DNA from: Strigops habroptila
Taxonomy: Eukaryota; Chordata; Aves; Psittaciformes; Psittacidae
Length of the DNA: 64,000 nt
Assembly (NCBI RefSeq): GCF_004027225.2
Contig: NC_044278.2
Coordinates: forward strand, 57,405,743-57,469,742
Direction of reading: 5' to 3'
Shown here: positions 46,109 through 60,019 of the stretch, piece by piece
Layout: each line of letters opens with the position of its first letter
How positions within the stretch are numbered: the first letter of the stretch is position 1
Notes under the pieces: model-generated
Seen by the model: the letters and a program-made list of their open reading frames with translations, nothing else
The model's database searches: none
Told to the model about the DNA's origin: nothing
Program-made: the position numbers and the translations under genes

Positions 46109-49100
46109 CCATTAAGCATCTTTCTGTGTGCCTGGAATTCATGATACAAAGCATTGAGGACTATCAACAATTTAGGAACCAAACAGGAAACAATTTCAGT
46201 CCTCTTTCTAGGGCAGCACGCTAACAAAAGAAACAATTAGCAAGGAGGAAGAAGATTAGGAAAGGAATTAATGTGGCTCTGTGTATTACAAGCACCTGAT
46301 TTTCATATGATGTCATCTTCAGAAAAGCCAATGGTTACTGGAGGTTGCATGGTTTGTGAAGCAGATAAGTTAATTTTTAAACCTTTCTTGTAGGAGTCAC
46401 ATGTTGAAATCATACCACCAGGCAGATGATGCCTGAACAGGTTGTGTTCAAAAGGCAAAGTGTATCAACATGGATTCAACACTGAGCTGACACAGGTTCA
46501 TGGCTCCTGGATCAGTCGCAGTTTTTAGGCAGCTAAAGCCATGGCTGTAATGGCTAATCCAAAAAACATACAGCCTTAGAATATGCACCTCATGGCATCT
46601 CTAAAAGTTAGTTTTCTTTAGTCCCTTTCTATCAACAAGCATCAAATATCACTCAGTGCACATGAACTTCAAATTAATCCACCAAATTTGAACAAGAGTT
46701 TTTTGGGGTGATGATCTGGTCTTTTATGTACTACTTTGGCCAGTTTAATATGTTAGCTTAAACTGGTGAAGGAGGCACATGTTCCCTTTTGCGGCATACA
46801 ATACAGAAAGGTGCTCTGCAAGGGAACGGCTAACAGGGAGCATCTGGGAGACTGGAATGTCCTGGTTCACCATGGTCATATTAGACAGGCTTAATACTGA
46901 AAGCTCCAAAGCATGATCCAAGAACAGAAGATCAGAGTAGACCTTCAGAGCAGTAATGTGGAGGAACCTATCCATCTATTTATTCTTAGGGGCAACACTG
47001 CCCTCGGAACAGTTCTAAAATACTCTACTGTAACTTCAAGTGCTCTTCACTTCTGATTCCTAGAGAGGCTTCCCTTAAATTCCAGAGCATAGCCCTCACT
47101 CCTGAACAGCCATATACAGCTGTTCTAAAGAGACAGACAGACCAATCCCCTACTGACAGAATTTTCCTTTTAGAAAGTGGAATACACAGCTATTGAATAT
47201 GCAACGAGTACAAACGCTGTATTACTAATGCACCAGTTTGTGCTTGGTTTTGTGTGCATGTATGCGAGAGACAAAATGACAGCATCCCTCCCACTGGGCT
47301 GAGGACACTGGCTTTACTCTTACATGGAAGACAGAAGGTTTGCTTTAGAAACTGTACCGTTCAAACCCCAGATTTTCTATTAATATATGCCAAAAATTAT
47401 TCCTTTTAGAATTTCTAGGTGGGAAATAGCACAGTGTGGATTACCTGGAACCAAGGACTGGAAGGCATCAATCCATCTTTTGGGTCAGCCTCCTTCAATG
47501 ACTGCTGATGACAGTTGCAGGCAATCCAGCCTGCTAATGGAGTCTGAGAGCAGCTGCTCAGTTGTTGCCCTCTCTGGATTTATTTCTCATTCCCTCTCTT
47601 TCAGGGACCAGACTTCTTCACACTTCCCAAATCCCAAAGCTCAACTCAGCACTTAACTTCCAGGTAGATTTCGTGAGCAGACCATCCGATAATGTGGGAT
47701 CAATCAGTGATCGAAGTATTCCCAGTCAATAATCTAGCATTAACAAAGCGCTGAACAATGCAGATCTTGTTTGGTTACTATTGTCTGCATGCATTTTTTT
47801 AATGACTACTTCATGTGAGCATCAAGCACAGACTTAAGCACGAATCATTACTAAAGTTACATGCTGAGTTCATGCATAAGCCCCACAGCTTCAAAAGCTA
47901 TACATGAACATTTCTCATCTCTTTATTGTATAATACCCTTTCATGGCTAATACATGCCAGACCAGGCACCATTTTGTGATTACTCTAGGCTCAGGAACCT
48001 TATTTAGTCACATCCTTACATACACGATCAATTTGCTGTAAGCAATCCCAGGCAACCTGCATCCTTTCTAGACATTGCACATCATTGTCACCTTCTCACC
48101 CATCAGCCATGCTGCCACTAGATCGCTGTTGACAAGCTTTGTGCTTTTCAAGCCTGTACAGCTGACATTTGCTTGAGTTGCTGTTCTCTGTACTGTTGAC
48201 ACTCCTAGCTTGCTGACCCAGGTCTTACTATCATGGACACTTCATTATTTAATCTGCACTGCAAAATCACTGAGCTTTACCATAGAATAATTTGTTCCTC
48301 ACTACTTAAATCACCAGGATATTCCAGTTCTTAAAGAATTTCTAAGTTTCAGCCAAAATAAAATTTTTGGATTAGGATTGTTCATCACAAAGTAATATGC
48401 AGATCAAGAATGGAGAGGTTAAGCTTATTAGTACAAAGAGTCTCAAGTTCCCCTTTTATCCAAACCATGCATTCCTGCAAACTCCTTGTGTCAGCACTGG
48501 AGTGCGTGTTGCTGTATTACAAGCCAGATGAAGGAAGAGGTCCTAGGAAGGAAGATTAACCTAGAAAAAACATCAGCAGCTGAAATGACATGAAACCACA
48601 GACTCTGACTAGGATTTGCATGGAGTTTGTAATGGGGCTATTCACACATGGAACTGAATAACCTCTAATAACGCACCATGCTAGAATCCTCACAAGCCCA
48701 CGTGTTTCCACACAGCACTCAACTACGTTAGACATGATTTTATATGCCACAGCCTGTTCAACATAATTAGGACTCAGAGATGAGTCCTGCTAAGGCACTC
48801 TTAAAAATACTGTTGGAACATTGGTTTCCTAAATGGGATTTCATGCAACTGGATTAGAAAAAAAATAAAGCCCTTTCTAGCATGTTTAGAGAGTTTGTGC
48901 ATTAAAAAGATCAACTCAAAGCAAGTCTACTTTATGCTTCTAGTAGATTAACAGGCAGCTGTGTACATCTTAAGCTGGTTGCCTTCTCAAGGTGATGTCG
49001 TAATACTAGAATTCTATGCAGTTTGCTAGGACTCTAGAAAGAGCACATGCAACTTTCTGATGGACCTCACTTAAAGAAAGAAGAAAAAGCCTGCGGCACT

Positions 49101-50580
49101 CAGGCCACCTTATCTGAAAGGATGCAAAAGTCAGCGTTAGAATTAAAATAATTTTATTTCAATGTACATGAACAGAAATAAAATATAATTTTTTAAACTT
49201 ACTTACAGAGATATATTGCTGGGCTGGCCCAATCACAAGTGTTCTCCACTACAAGGTAGCAAGACTGACTAGACGCACTTCACTGCTTTTTGGACCAACT
49301 GGATTCAAAGTACCACCTCAAAAGGGTCCTTCAGCACAAAGCAAACTATTTTTTCTTTTATTTTTTTAATGAAAAGAACACTCATCAACTCTTCACCTAG
49401 CCAGAAATTTTGCATTGTGTTCCAAGGAAGGCCTCCCTTGAAAACTCTGCCCATTACTGAAGAACAGTACACAGTATACGGCTCTATACCTAAACTTAAC
49501 AGATCAAGGTTTCTCCCAAATACTTCTCTATTCTACTCTCTTGTACAAAGCATCTGCTATAAAATCCACACATTCACAACCACAGAATTATACAAACCCG
49601 TGAACAAGGCTGTTTTCAATATGCTTGTTGCTATGTGCTATTACCCGCTGTATCAGCTTTAACATGCAGCGTACGAAGATGGTAAAAGGGCATTTCTCTT
49701 GACCATCTATTTCAGAATTCACAGAGGTTATGACTGTTTTTACAACTTATAGTGCAACGTAGTTTAGTTATTTCATATCATGATATGGCACCATAAGATA
49801 AGCAATCATTTGTTAAAATGCATAATTCCTTTACTAATCATTTTGTGGTGCTTTATTAAGTAATAATAGATTTTAAAGGACAACTGGGAGAGGAAGTGAT
49901 AGGGAAAAATCTTTTTAAAAAGTGTCCATCATCTCCTTTCATGAAGAAAATCAGCAAATAAAAATAAAAATAAAAAAAAAAGCCTTCGAACTGTCAGATT
50001 CAAGACAGGCAACAGGAAGTAGTTCTTCACAGAGCACTGAAACTGTGGACTCCTTGCCATATGATACGGATGTTAGGATACTATAAGGATTTAAAGAGAT
50101 TTTTCTTCCATGATTTTAACCAGCAAATGCTCTCAGATATGGAGTTCCCCATGCCACAGACTGCTTAAAGTATATTCTGGGAAAGCATTGTTATCTCCTC
50201 ACTCCCTTTTTATTCTTCATTGTGCATCTGCTTTTGGCCACCAAGACTGGATGCCGGGCCAGAGGGACCTTTGGTGTGACTTGGTACAGTTGTTTCTAAC
50301 AGTTACTTCAAAACACTTCAGAAACTTATACTTAAGACAAAGTTCATCATTTGCCACGGTATTTAATTAGAAGGACTCAGATTTTTTAATTACAAATGAC
50401 TTCCAAAAGAGGTAAAATAAAATAGTTAAGCTTTTTTCTGCTATGACTCAGTTGTATAAAACTGTATAGAAAAATGAGCATTATGTGCAGATGTAATGAA
50501 AAGCAGTAAGCTGTATAAAAAACATTCTTAGAAATGTACCAAGCATAAACAAAAGATGATTTATAAATACATATAGCTGT
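46109..50580. other. intergenic and 3' flank of TXNDC9
   Basis: Gene-poor. The right part should contain the TXNDC9 3' UTR; on the minus strand AATAAA motifs occur near 49852 and 49153. An old CR1/L3-like piece lies at about 49.98-50.1 kb. Nothing else recognised. Confidence 0.4.
49983..50110 (+). mobile_element. ancient CR1/L3-like LINE fragment
   Basis: The stretch AGTAGTTCTTCACAGAGC...AAACTGTGGACTCCTTGCC resembles the conserved 3' portion of old CR1/L3 elements, preceded by an A-rich run (49957-49980). Highly diverged. Confidence 0.45.
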
Positions 50581-50584
50581 CATT

Positions 50585-53500
50585 CTAGTCATCATCAGAA
50601 TCTGAATCATATTTCTTTCCTCTGATGGTCTTCTTATCCAACTTTGTAAAGCTTGTTCCAAATTTCTTTTGACTTTGAAAAGGTGGGTCCATCAAGTTAC
50701 CACTAGAGGAAAAGAGTAAGTGAAGGAAAAGGGTAAGACACATTGATTAAAGCCATATTCATGCAGATAGCAAACAGCAGCTCTCATTACCTGTTTTTCC
50801 AGAAAAACATTGTAAGAGAACACAACCCGTACTCCCTACAGCCATCCTAAGCAGCACTGTGGTGTTGCTAGCATAGCACATCCTGGACAAAATGGCCTGG
50901 GTAACTGTACTTAAGACAGGAGTGTGCACATAAGCAGCAGCTATGAGCAGGGCTCTAGAGAAAAAAAAACCTCTGTGCAAAAGAGCTTTTACTGCAAACT
51001 AAAGACTGCCAGATTACAAGAAATGTGTAGACAAGTGATGTGGCTTAGAGGTGGACTTGGCAGTCCTGGGGTAATGGTTGGACTTGATGATCTTGAAGGT
51101 CTTTTCCAACCCAGCTGATTCTATGATTATGCAGTAACCAGGGAATCAGAGAGACTTTTCAAAGTAAATGAGAAGCCAGAAGTACAAAAGCAGCTAAAAT
51201 TTTGTAACAGGGACTTTGGAGTTGAAACAGATAAACTGGGTTTTGTACTGCCAGAAGTCACTTTGTACTATCTCAACCAGACAGAGCAGCTTCCCCACTG
51301 GATACTGCACTCCAGCTAGCACACGATGGAGGGATTCATAGCGTGCACGCATACCTTGTAGGACTCCCTCACCAGTGTGCACGCCCAGGGTTTGATGGGA
51401 ACAGCAGGCACTTGCATAGAGCTGGAGCACCCACGTCTCCTACAGCAGGGGCACACAAGGTGGGGAATACCCTCCCCTTGCTCGGAGAAGGGTGTGCATG
51501 CTTTCACTCACATCACCCGTGAGGGGTTTGCATTTAATTGTCAGTGAGTAGGTGAGCAATTAGAACCTTATGGAAATAGCTATGGAAGGATGTTTAGAAA
51601 TGTGCAATTATTAACATTTTGCAAATAACATTTTGCTGATATTGATCCTCAATCAACAGTTCACTGATTGTCAGCTAATTATGTGTCAGTAATAAGCCAA
51701 TACACCACTTGAATCCTGATTTTGGTCAATGTGACCTCAAGCTTTTTTCCCAGCTAAATACAATATATTCTTTTACCATCTGCTCTCCACAGGTTGAAGG
51801 AAAAGAACTGTTCCTAGGCTCTGAGGAGGACTATCTCCTTTCAGGAGCTCCAGAGTATGGGACATTACAATCAGAGAGTGTGGAAATGCAACACTTGTAC
51901 ACAAATGAATGCTTCCAAGAGATCTCCTGGGCTATGCAGATACTGTGGTTCATTTTGCAAAGCCAGGGTACCAAACTCAGGATCTGGCAGAATGAACAAA
52001 GAACGAAACAACTTCCCCACTCCACAATGAGCTCCAAGAGTGGAACACACAGTTCTAGCTTGGTACAACTCCACTGAGAGACTTTTCCTATAAAAGGTTG
52101 TTGCTGTTTAGAATATATAGCCAAACTGTCTTTGACTCCTCTGCGTATTTGCTTGTTACTGAACTGTTAAGCCACTATTACCACTTGTTTTAAATTATAG
52201 GTTTTAATTTCTTTATAGATTTTCATTCATTTCAGTCATTTTATCTGACGTTCCAACAGCTACTAAATTGAACAGCAGTTTCTTTGACTTTAAGATACAA
52301 CAATACTTCTTCCAAAAATTTGGAAATTAGAGAGTGAAATAAACTCAGATAATTAATTCAAAATAATAATACCTCCCCCCAAAAAAACCCCACCATTCAA
52401 AAGAGCAAAATTAACTTTAAAAGATAATGATGATGTTTTAGCCACACTGGAAAGCAAAGCAGAAAGTTCTGGTAAACAATTCTCCTGTAAAGATAGCTAT
52501 TGTGGTGACAGGTATCTACTACTACTACCTTCTATCCTATAGTCTTAAATGTGGGATTTCTGATAACTATATTGTAGTGCTACACAAATTATTTATTTGC
52601 ACTTCTGCAACTTATTTTCACTTTCTGTACTGTTTATTGAAAACCAAAATTCATATTCATGTATGCAGTATGGGCTAGGATGCAGTTTAAGGATAACTTG
52701 CTATGTTTTCTGATGGATTAAAAATGCTCAAACTTTACCGCATTGCAAGTGTGACACAAGAATCTGTAGCTGATTTAGAAAGGATTCCATTAGGTGCATG
52801 ACTCCGAAAGGCCACATTAAAGCACCGTAGCTACTCTGTACACCTCAGGGCAAGAACTGGGTTTATTTTTGTTACTGTACAGAAAGGACAACACAATGCT
52901 CATTACTATGTCTCAGTACTCTGCCGAGGAGGTACTCTCTTCCTTCCCTTGCCAAAGTAGGCAGATTAAACAACTGGATTAAACTCCTGTGTGTCAGATG
53001 TATACAATGTATCAAAGTTACAAACTATTACAGATTCTCCTGTCTGCGAGCACGTTCTCCTTGCACTGGATCTGAAAATAAAACAATCCCAAACCAGTTA
53101 ATTACCTGTAATTAATTACATCTGCACAGCCTAATCTCCATTCTAAGGTCTCTGTAGTGAAGTCATCAGTGTTACCGAGATCAGTGAAACCCACAACATA
53201 GTCTTGTGTTTTTCCATCTTTTACCAGTGCTAAAGTGGGAAGTACTTTGATGCGCAGTCTCTCACACAAGAAAGGAGACTTCTCAGCATTTAATTTCAAG
53301 AATTTTGTCTCAATGTGCTTTTTTGCCAATACAGTCAAATGTCTGTCCATTATTTGGCACCTGTGAAAAACAACCCAAAACATATAAAAGTGTTAGACTC
53401 AATAAGATGAAGAATAAGCATTTCAGAGAAAGTTTAAAAGGAACAGTGAAGAGCTAATTCTATCGCATTAACTCCTCAGACATGACCTTTGTAACTAAGA

Positions 53501-56500
53501 ATTTAGTTTCAAGAGAAACTGTGTTTCAAAGGTAGCTGGATTTGATGACTACTAGAATAACAGCCTGGAGCACCTTTATTGCACAATTACACCATCCATT
53601 TCTGTAATTTCTTCCTAATTACTCCCACATACATCTGAAAGCCTCTCCCGTTTCTTGAGGCCCACATTTATTGATGAAATTTCCCTCTGACTCCTGCTCT
53701 AGCTCACAGCCTGTCAGCTGGAAAAATCCCTCTCTAACAAACTTCACAGTGCCAGAAAAGTGCTCTCAACATGTTACAGCATTTTGGTGTTTTTCAGTCA
53801 CCACCCCCACAACTGAGACGTGGTAACTCACTGTACAGGAAAATAAAAATAAGTGATTTGCACAGTCTGCTTCAGTAGTGCTACAGGCAAAAATAGTTCG
53901 CTTTTCTGTTGCAACGGAATAGGAGTGAGCATACGATTATTGGACAGTAACATGAACTGCTCAAAATACTTGTCAGACGGCAGAGATCTGCAGACTTGTC
54001 ACCTGCAACCTCAACTTTCTGGATTGTCTTCTTAAAGTGGTTTGACTTAGCTGCGTGAACTCTGTGACGTGACTGTCCTTCGACTCCAGAGGGGAGCCCA
54101 GCAGATCAAAAAGCTGGAGCGGGCAAGGATGAAAACAACTTGATAGTGTGGCCGCTAAACCTAACAAGCTAGCTTCAGGCTAGCTGTCAGCATGACACAT
54201 TTTACAAAGAACTTTCTCTTAAGTTCTTTCTGCTGAGTGGATAGACTTTGTTGATTCAAGAAACTAGAAATGAACAACCCAAATGTGTTCTAATCTGCTT
54301 TATCTTCAGAGATAGTCTTTCAAATTCTTTGAGAAAAAGCTAGCCAGATACAACTGCTTCACGTATTTCTGAAGCTTCAACATTTAACTTAGAAAATGTA
54401 GGATACAGATGCCTCACTTCGACATAATCCAGCTTTCACCTCTTTCAATTTCTCACATTGAGGCTGTTTCAGTTTATATATATATTCTATAAGCTAGAGA
54501 GAACATAACACCTTGGGTGGGGGGTGGCATAACCAACCAACACCAAAACCAGGACAACTGGCTCTTCCTTCAACGAACTACTCTTACTTTGCAACTGCAT
54601 TTTAACAGAAGATATCAAGACAGACCCACTGAGGAACAGCCTACAAGCCAGAACTTCCGACATTCTTCCAAGGAAGTGGGAGATCTTATTTTAGATTCCT
54701 ATTCCGAGTCAGGACATATTCTCAGGTCTAGGCATCTCATACCCTAGAAGTGTGACATAATCACAAGGGCACAGGCACAAAGGGAAAGCAGCTGAGCTGC
54801 AACTGGTATCCACATCCTCTCAAAATAAAAGGTTAAACTCTGAAGATGTCTAGACTGAAGTTTTTGATTGTATTTTTATTTTTGCTTGTCAGAACTGTCC
54901 AGAACAACCAAAGTGATCTATTTGAAATGTTGCTACCATATAATCACTACATTCAGAGACCTGGCTCCCTCAAATAAAATAATGAAACACAGCACTCTCT
55001 CAAATACTGTCAAAGAAGTTACTCATTTATATTCTAATTGACTGTTTAACAGAGTATTAATTGTTGTCAGATCATGTTCAGATTAACTGGAATGGGAAAA
55101 AAATTAAAAATCAAATGTCTTGAGAAGGGAATGAGATTTGGAAAATGAAGGAATCCGATTACTTTAAAAATGCCTATTTATTTGCAGAATTTGAAAGAAG
55201 AAAAGAACATGTCTGTTTCTGTAGACATCTATAAACAAAAGGTTTCTTGAGCACAGCTTATTTACTATACCTGAATGTTGTATCTCTATAGAAATGGCAA
55301 ACCACGTTTTTACTTTCTTTGACTTCTTGGAAAAAGTCTCTCTCGCTTGGGATTTCTCTGTATTCTCCATGTCCTTTTGAAAGCCACTCCTTTGGGAAAA
55401 CATAAGAGGAAATAATTAGTAGGGAGTATGTTAGTCCTGCACCTGCATGCAAAATGTACAACTTTTAAGAAAAATTAAAGATGGGACCTGCAGTGGAAAC
55501 CCATTTCATACTGTAATAGAAGGAGAAACAAATTACTTCTCCCCTTCAGTTCTGTTTTGAAAATACACAAATGCCACTGGGCTAGATGATCTTCTGGGTT
55601 GCCTCCTTCTCAGCAACAGACAGGTGGTTCAGCAGTAAGGCTGCCTTACCTATTTGGCAGTACAAATCTTGCAGAGCTGCATAAATTCCTAGAATGCAGC
55701 CTCTCAGTAAGACTAGACTAGTTCAAATAGAACACCAATGACAGAAAATTCTCAGCATTTGAAAACTGCTAACTGACGGCTTGGGCTACTCTCTCTAAAA
55801 TCTTTTTGTACACTCAAAGAACACTTGTCCAGAACTGATTCAAGTCAGTACATGTATTAAAATAGATTTCTTCTATTTTTTTTTTCCTCTATGAAAAAAC
55901 CAGGGAGAAGAAAGCCTGCTAACTCACCTGCAACAACTTACTTTTATTTATCACAAAACAGATACTGAAGGTATCTTAATAGTAGCGAGGCTTCCAGAAA
56001 ACCATTCAGGAAACACATTCACACCCTTAGTCAGAAAATGTACGGAAAACCAAAATTTCACAAGCAGGCAACTTCACCTGTCTGATTAGGTGTGCAAATA
56101 CACACCCAGAAAAAGCTAATGCACTTAAGAGAAAGAAACAAACAAACCAGCTTCTACAATACTGAAAGTTAATTGTAGTGAACTAAACCAAGTACGGATT
56201 AAGCAGAATTATCAGAAGTAGAGCAGTATAACAAAACTTGACAAAAAACTTTAGTTTCCAATGTGAGGGGAAGAAATATAGATAAAATCACTGTTCTTGA
56301 TTTTGCAGTTCTGTCTTAGCAGAGTGGGGGTAAAAAAATCCAAGCACACCAAAAATATCCTGTAAGTTATATTAGCATAGAACAAAATCTCTTGGACATT
56401 GTACAGAGGTATGAGCATGAAGAAGCCATCATGGTTCAAATCAAGAAATGACTTATCCTTCAACAGTGGATATGCATTACCTCCCCTCTGCACAATCCTA

Positions 56501-57105
56501 TTCCACAACAGTGTGGCAGCACACACCTTTCACAGGGTAGTATCCTACTTCAAATTTGCATTTGAAAATGCATGAGAACAGTGACATTGCTTCCAGGTAG
56601 CAATGGTCAGTGAATACAGACACACACAAATATTTGTATGAGACTCTTTAGCCTATCCTTACTGTAAAGGATCACAGAGGTTGTTCTTAGCTCCTGTTAA
56701 AAAACACAAAGCATGCACACATTGACAGATACTTGCTTTCCTTGGTAATTTAAAATTAGTAAGTACAGAAAGGTGAGGAAGAAGAAAAAAATCCCACCCA
56801 AACAAAAACCCCCAAACGACTCCAAAACACTTAATTCATATACACAATTTCCCTAGGATTTCCAAGAAGTCTGTTACGCTGTACACATCAAGAGTCTATA
56901 TTACTACAGGAATTACTTGTTTCTGCTGCTGGGCCTTTTTTAGTGCCTCGAGCCTCCTTTGTTTAAGGCGTTCCAATTCATCTTCATCCATTTGGTCCAG
57001 CTTCTGCATTTCAGCATCCAGATGTTCTTCCACAACCTTGGTAGTCTGAAGGATTTCATTCTCCAGAACTTTTTGAAGTATGTCAACAGAGGTATCAGCA
57101 GCCAT
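50585..57105 (-). CDS. TXNDC9: TXNDC9, thioredoxin domain-containing protein 9 (PhLP3)
   Basis: Cytosolic phosducin-like protein that binds the CCT chaperonin and modulates actin and tubulin folding. Four coding exons: 56917-57105, 55271-55389, 53106-53360, 50585-50702; phases agree and give 226 residues, as in human. An N-terminal acidic coiled coil (residues about 15-63, [20 protein letters not shown]) leads to the thioredoxin-like domain (about 70-180), with [38 protein letters not shown] and [20 protein letters not shown]. The CxxC active site is absent, replaced by YRDTTFRC at 97-104, as in the family, so no disulphide redox role is expected. The C-terminus is acidic (DSDSDDD). The ATG exon begins just after a possible acceptor TTCTAG; a noncoding first exon lies in the CpG island near 58.9 kb. 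Confidence 0.97.
51025..51128 (+). mobile_element. CR1 3'-end fragment in TXNDC9 intron 3
   Basis: Plus-strand CR1 tail: TGGACTTGATGATCTTGAAG, then the TTCCAACCCAGCTGATTC core and the ATTCTATGATTAT end. Confidence 0.85.
51129..53105. other. TXNDC9 intron 3 remainder
   Basis: A 122-codon plus frame at 51709-52077 and antisense frames show no recognised domain. I treat them as chance. Confidence 0.5.
55555..55612 (+). mobile_element. possible CR1 stub
   Basis: CTGGGCTAGATGATCTTCTG resembles the part of CR1 just before its tail, in TXNDC9 intron 1. Very short and without the terminal repeats. Confidence 0.3.
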
Positions 57106-58479
57106 CTTTAACTAGAAAGTGATCTCTTCAGAGCTGTAGAAATAGTGATACATGGAATTAACATTTAAACAAACACTTAACTAAAAGCCTGACCTCTCTT
57201 ACTTGCAATTCACACTGCAGACAAACAAAACAAGAAAAGAAAAAATTTGAAGATAACAGATACTTCTTTTCTATAGTGCAATCCCCTCTGGAGAATACCT
57301 TCTCATTGAACACAGATGGCAACAAAGATACCAGTCAAGCCCTCTTCTCTCAGTCCCAACAGCAGCTGTTGCAAGCACAAAGGAACCTGAAATTCCTTGT
57401 CAATATAAAGAAGTAGAATTCCTCAGTTCCAAAGAACTCTCATGCCAAGCCAGAGCCATGTACCTTTAATAAACATTCTGAAACTAAAAGATATAATCGG
57501 AAAGCTCCAAGCTGATGGGAGGAGGTGTAAGATGTCTCAGAGTAAGTCTAAGCAATGCTCAGTCTGTAAGTATCCACTAGAAGTTTAAATGCAATTACTT
57601 TAAGTACCTGATGCAGATTAACATATTTAAATCTGAATTAACACTCCTCAGCTAAAGAAAGACAAGGCGCTCAACAGCAAATGGTTTAGGGCAGTACACT
57701 GCTTCAATTAGTACAACAAAGCTGCTATTGCAAACAACAGCCTATGGCAGCCAGCAAAAGGATTTAAAAACTCCCAACAACTACTTAATTGCTGTGAGAA
57801 GAAACACAGCTAAAATAATTTTTCTGTAAAGGTCTCCCTGCCCAAACACTTCGAAATGCACAAGTACTAAGACTGGGGTACATGAAGAGCTGGGGCAATG
57901 TAATTGATTGTTCTCCCCAACAAGCTTACACTACAAAAAATCATCACTGTCACGAATGATGGCTTTGAAACAGGGACAGTGCACAGTCACCCTAATCAGA
58001 TTCTCAACCTGCAGGACATGGATTTGATGTGAATTTTGGTTCCAGATTACTCTTGGCTGTATTTCAAACCAGCCAAACTACCAGTGCCATTGGCTTTGTA
58101 AAACACCTTGCATGCCGAGGCAAGAAAGCTTTTTGAATAGCGATGGGCAAAGTACCAACATCACGGCAGCACTCCAAGTGCAATGCAACCTCAGCAGTGC
58201 TGAGCCTGCTGCCACACTCCACACGTGTCACTGCCACACTTGCTCTGACCTGCAGCACCTCATCTTGACTCCCTCTCACTGAAGCTGCTAACTGCCAAGT
58301 CTCTCCGTAAGTGTTTTCTATCTCCTTTTCTTGCATTTCCACAGGAAATAAGAATCTTGCTAGCGCACACCAGAAGCCGCTAGGTATTCAGAAGAGGGAG
58401 GGAGCACTGCTCAGCTGAGGCACAGGGAGGCTCGTCCTCCAACCAAACAGGAAGGAAAACAGAAGATCAGCGCCAGCCA

Positions 58480-59620
58480 GTCCCTACCACAGCCTGAGCG
58501 CCCCTGAGGGCTCCCGGCTCCCCCAGCCGCGGAAGCCTGGGTGCCAGTAGGTATCTCCTACCCGGCAAGGGGACTGCGCCCGAGGCTCGCTCGGGGGGGG
58601 CTCAGCACCGCTGACGGTGCCGCGGTCCTGCCCGCTCCGCAGGGAGGGGCGCTGGGGGCCCGGCCCGCAACGCCACCGAGGGGCGCCGGGGGGTGAGGAG
58701 GGGGGGCCGCTACAGACAACGGACCCACCCGCACACACCCACCCACTCACTCCCCTCCTCTTACGAGCTATTCTTCTTACGAAGAAGAGCCTCCCCCCCT
58801 CCCAGCCCCGGCGCCCCCCACCGCAAGCGGCCACACCGCGGCACACGGCCGCCACTCACCCCTCCTCTCCTTCTGCCGCCGCCGCCGCGCCCCCCGCCCC
58901 GCTCCCCGCCCCACACCGGCCGCACCCCGCCGCCGTCTCGCGAGAGAGCACGCGGAGCTGCCCGCCGCGCTCATTGGCCGCGCAGCGCGCGTGCGCCGCG
59001 GTGCAGGCGGGAGCAGCAGCAGCAGCAGCGGGCGGGGGTCAGTGTGCCTGCCCCACGGCACGGGCGGGCGCAGCCGCGCACCCACCTCTTCCGCGCCGCT
59101 GTTCCGCACCGGCGGGGTTACCACCGCAGGGCGCCCGTCCCGTCCCGTCAGCAGTCGCGCTGCTCCCGGCGTTGCGCAGCGGCTTTCTCTACCTTCCCCT
59201 CCCGTGACTCGCCGGACGGGCGCGTAGGAACCAGGGCCGAGCGACTCTGGGGCGGGACAGGACACGCCCCCTCGCTGCCAAGCCCCTCCCGTTCCTTCGC
59301 CTCAGCGTGAGGCGGTTGTAAACGGTTGCCGAGTGGGGTCGCCGGCGGGACTCCTTCTCAGGGATTCCTTCTCTGGGTTTGGGGCGTGTGAGGCCGAGGC
59401 CGAGCCTCCGCAGGGAGTCGGGGCGCGGCAGGGTCATAACGGCCGGGAGCCGCGGGGCTGGGCCCCTCGAGCGATGCCGTGAGGTAAGGGCGCCTCGGTG
59501 AGGGCAGGCGGGCTCGGGCGGGCGCTCCGGCAGGCCCCGCGAGAGGAGGAGGGCCGTGCTGCAGCAGCCGGGGCTTGTCTCTCTGCTCTTGTTGCAAGTG
59601 CGCTGGAAGGTGCGCAGGTT
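58480..59620. promoter_or_regulatory. CpG island, TXNDC9 promoter
   Basis: Over 1 kb of dense CpG. On the minus strand a likely noncoding first exon of TXNDC9 ends at a GTGAGT donor (complement at about 58854-58859). A plus-strand GTAAGG donor at about 59485 hints at divergent transcription or an EIF5B-side untranslated exon. A sixfold AGC repeat lies at 59012-59029. The long open frames here are GC artefacts. Confidence 0.75.
59012..59029 (+). repeat. (AGC)6 microsatellite in the TXNDC9 CpG island
   Basis: Six perfect AGC units near the expected TXNDC9 transcription start; a GC-rich trinucleotide tract of potentially variable length. Confidence 0.9.
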
Positions 59621-59959
59621 TAAATAACGGGATATTAAAGTGTGTTTAAAAAAACCCCAAGTGTTCTGTTTTCTTGTTTCCTGGAAATCTGACTCGGCGG
59701 TACTGAACTGTGCTGATGGGGAAGGTGAGGCGGGAAGATAAACTTCTGGTCTTATCTGCAGGGTGCCCGGGGGTGGGAGGGCTGATAAGGAATACAGCTG
59801 TGTGAAGGCAGAGAGAAGTAGGAACTGAGGGTTTTAGGGAGAGAAACAAGATGGAGGTGGTGATCCTGAGGCGGAAAGATGAAGAGAACAATGAGGCTTG
59901 CTCTGGTGGCAAAGGGAATTACTGTAACGGGGCGATGACTTTGATTCATGCTTTGCCAA

Positions 59960-60019
59960 GAAAGGATGGACCAGATGATCCTTGAGGTCCCTTCTAACCT
60001 GGTGTTCTATGATTCTATG
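59960..60019 (+). mobile_element. CR1 3'-end fragment
   Basis: Plus-strand CR1 tail, about 60 bases: GGACCAGATGATCCTTGAGG ... TTCTATGATTCTATGA. Confidence 0.9.

Noticed and set aside
51709-52077. 122-codon plus-strand frame inside TXNDC9 intron 3
   Set aside because: No family recognised and no promoter or splice context; comparable antisense frames exist at the same place.
58484-59437. Long frames on both strands of the TXNDC9 CpG island
   Set aside because: GC-driven absence of stop codons, with no domain, no conservation signal and overlapping frames on both strands.
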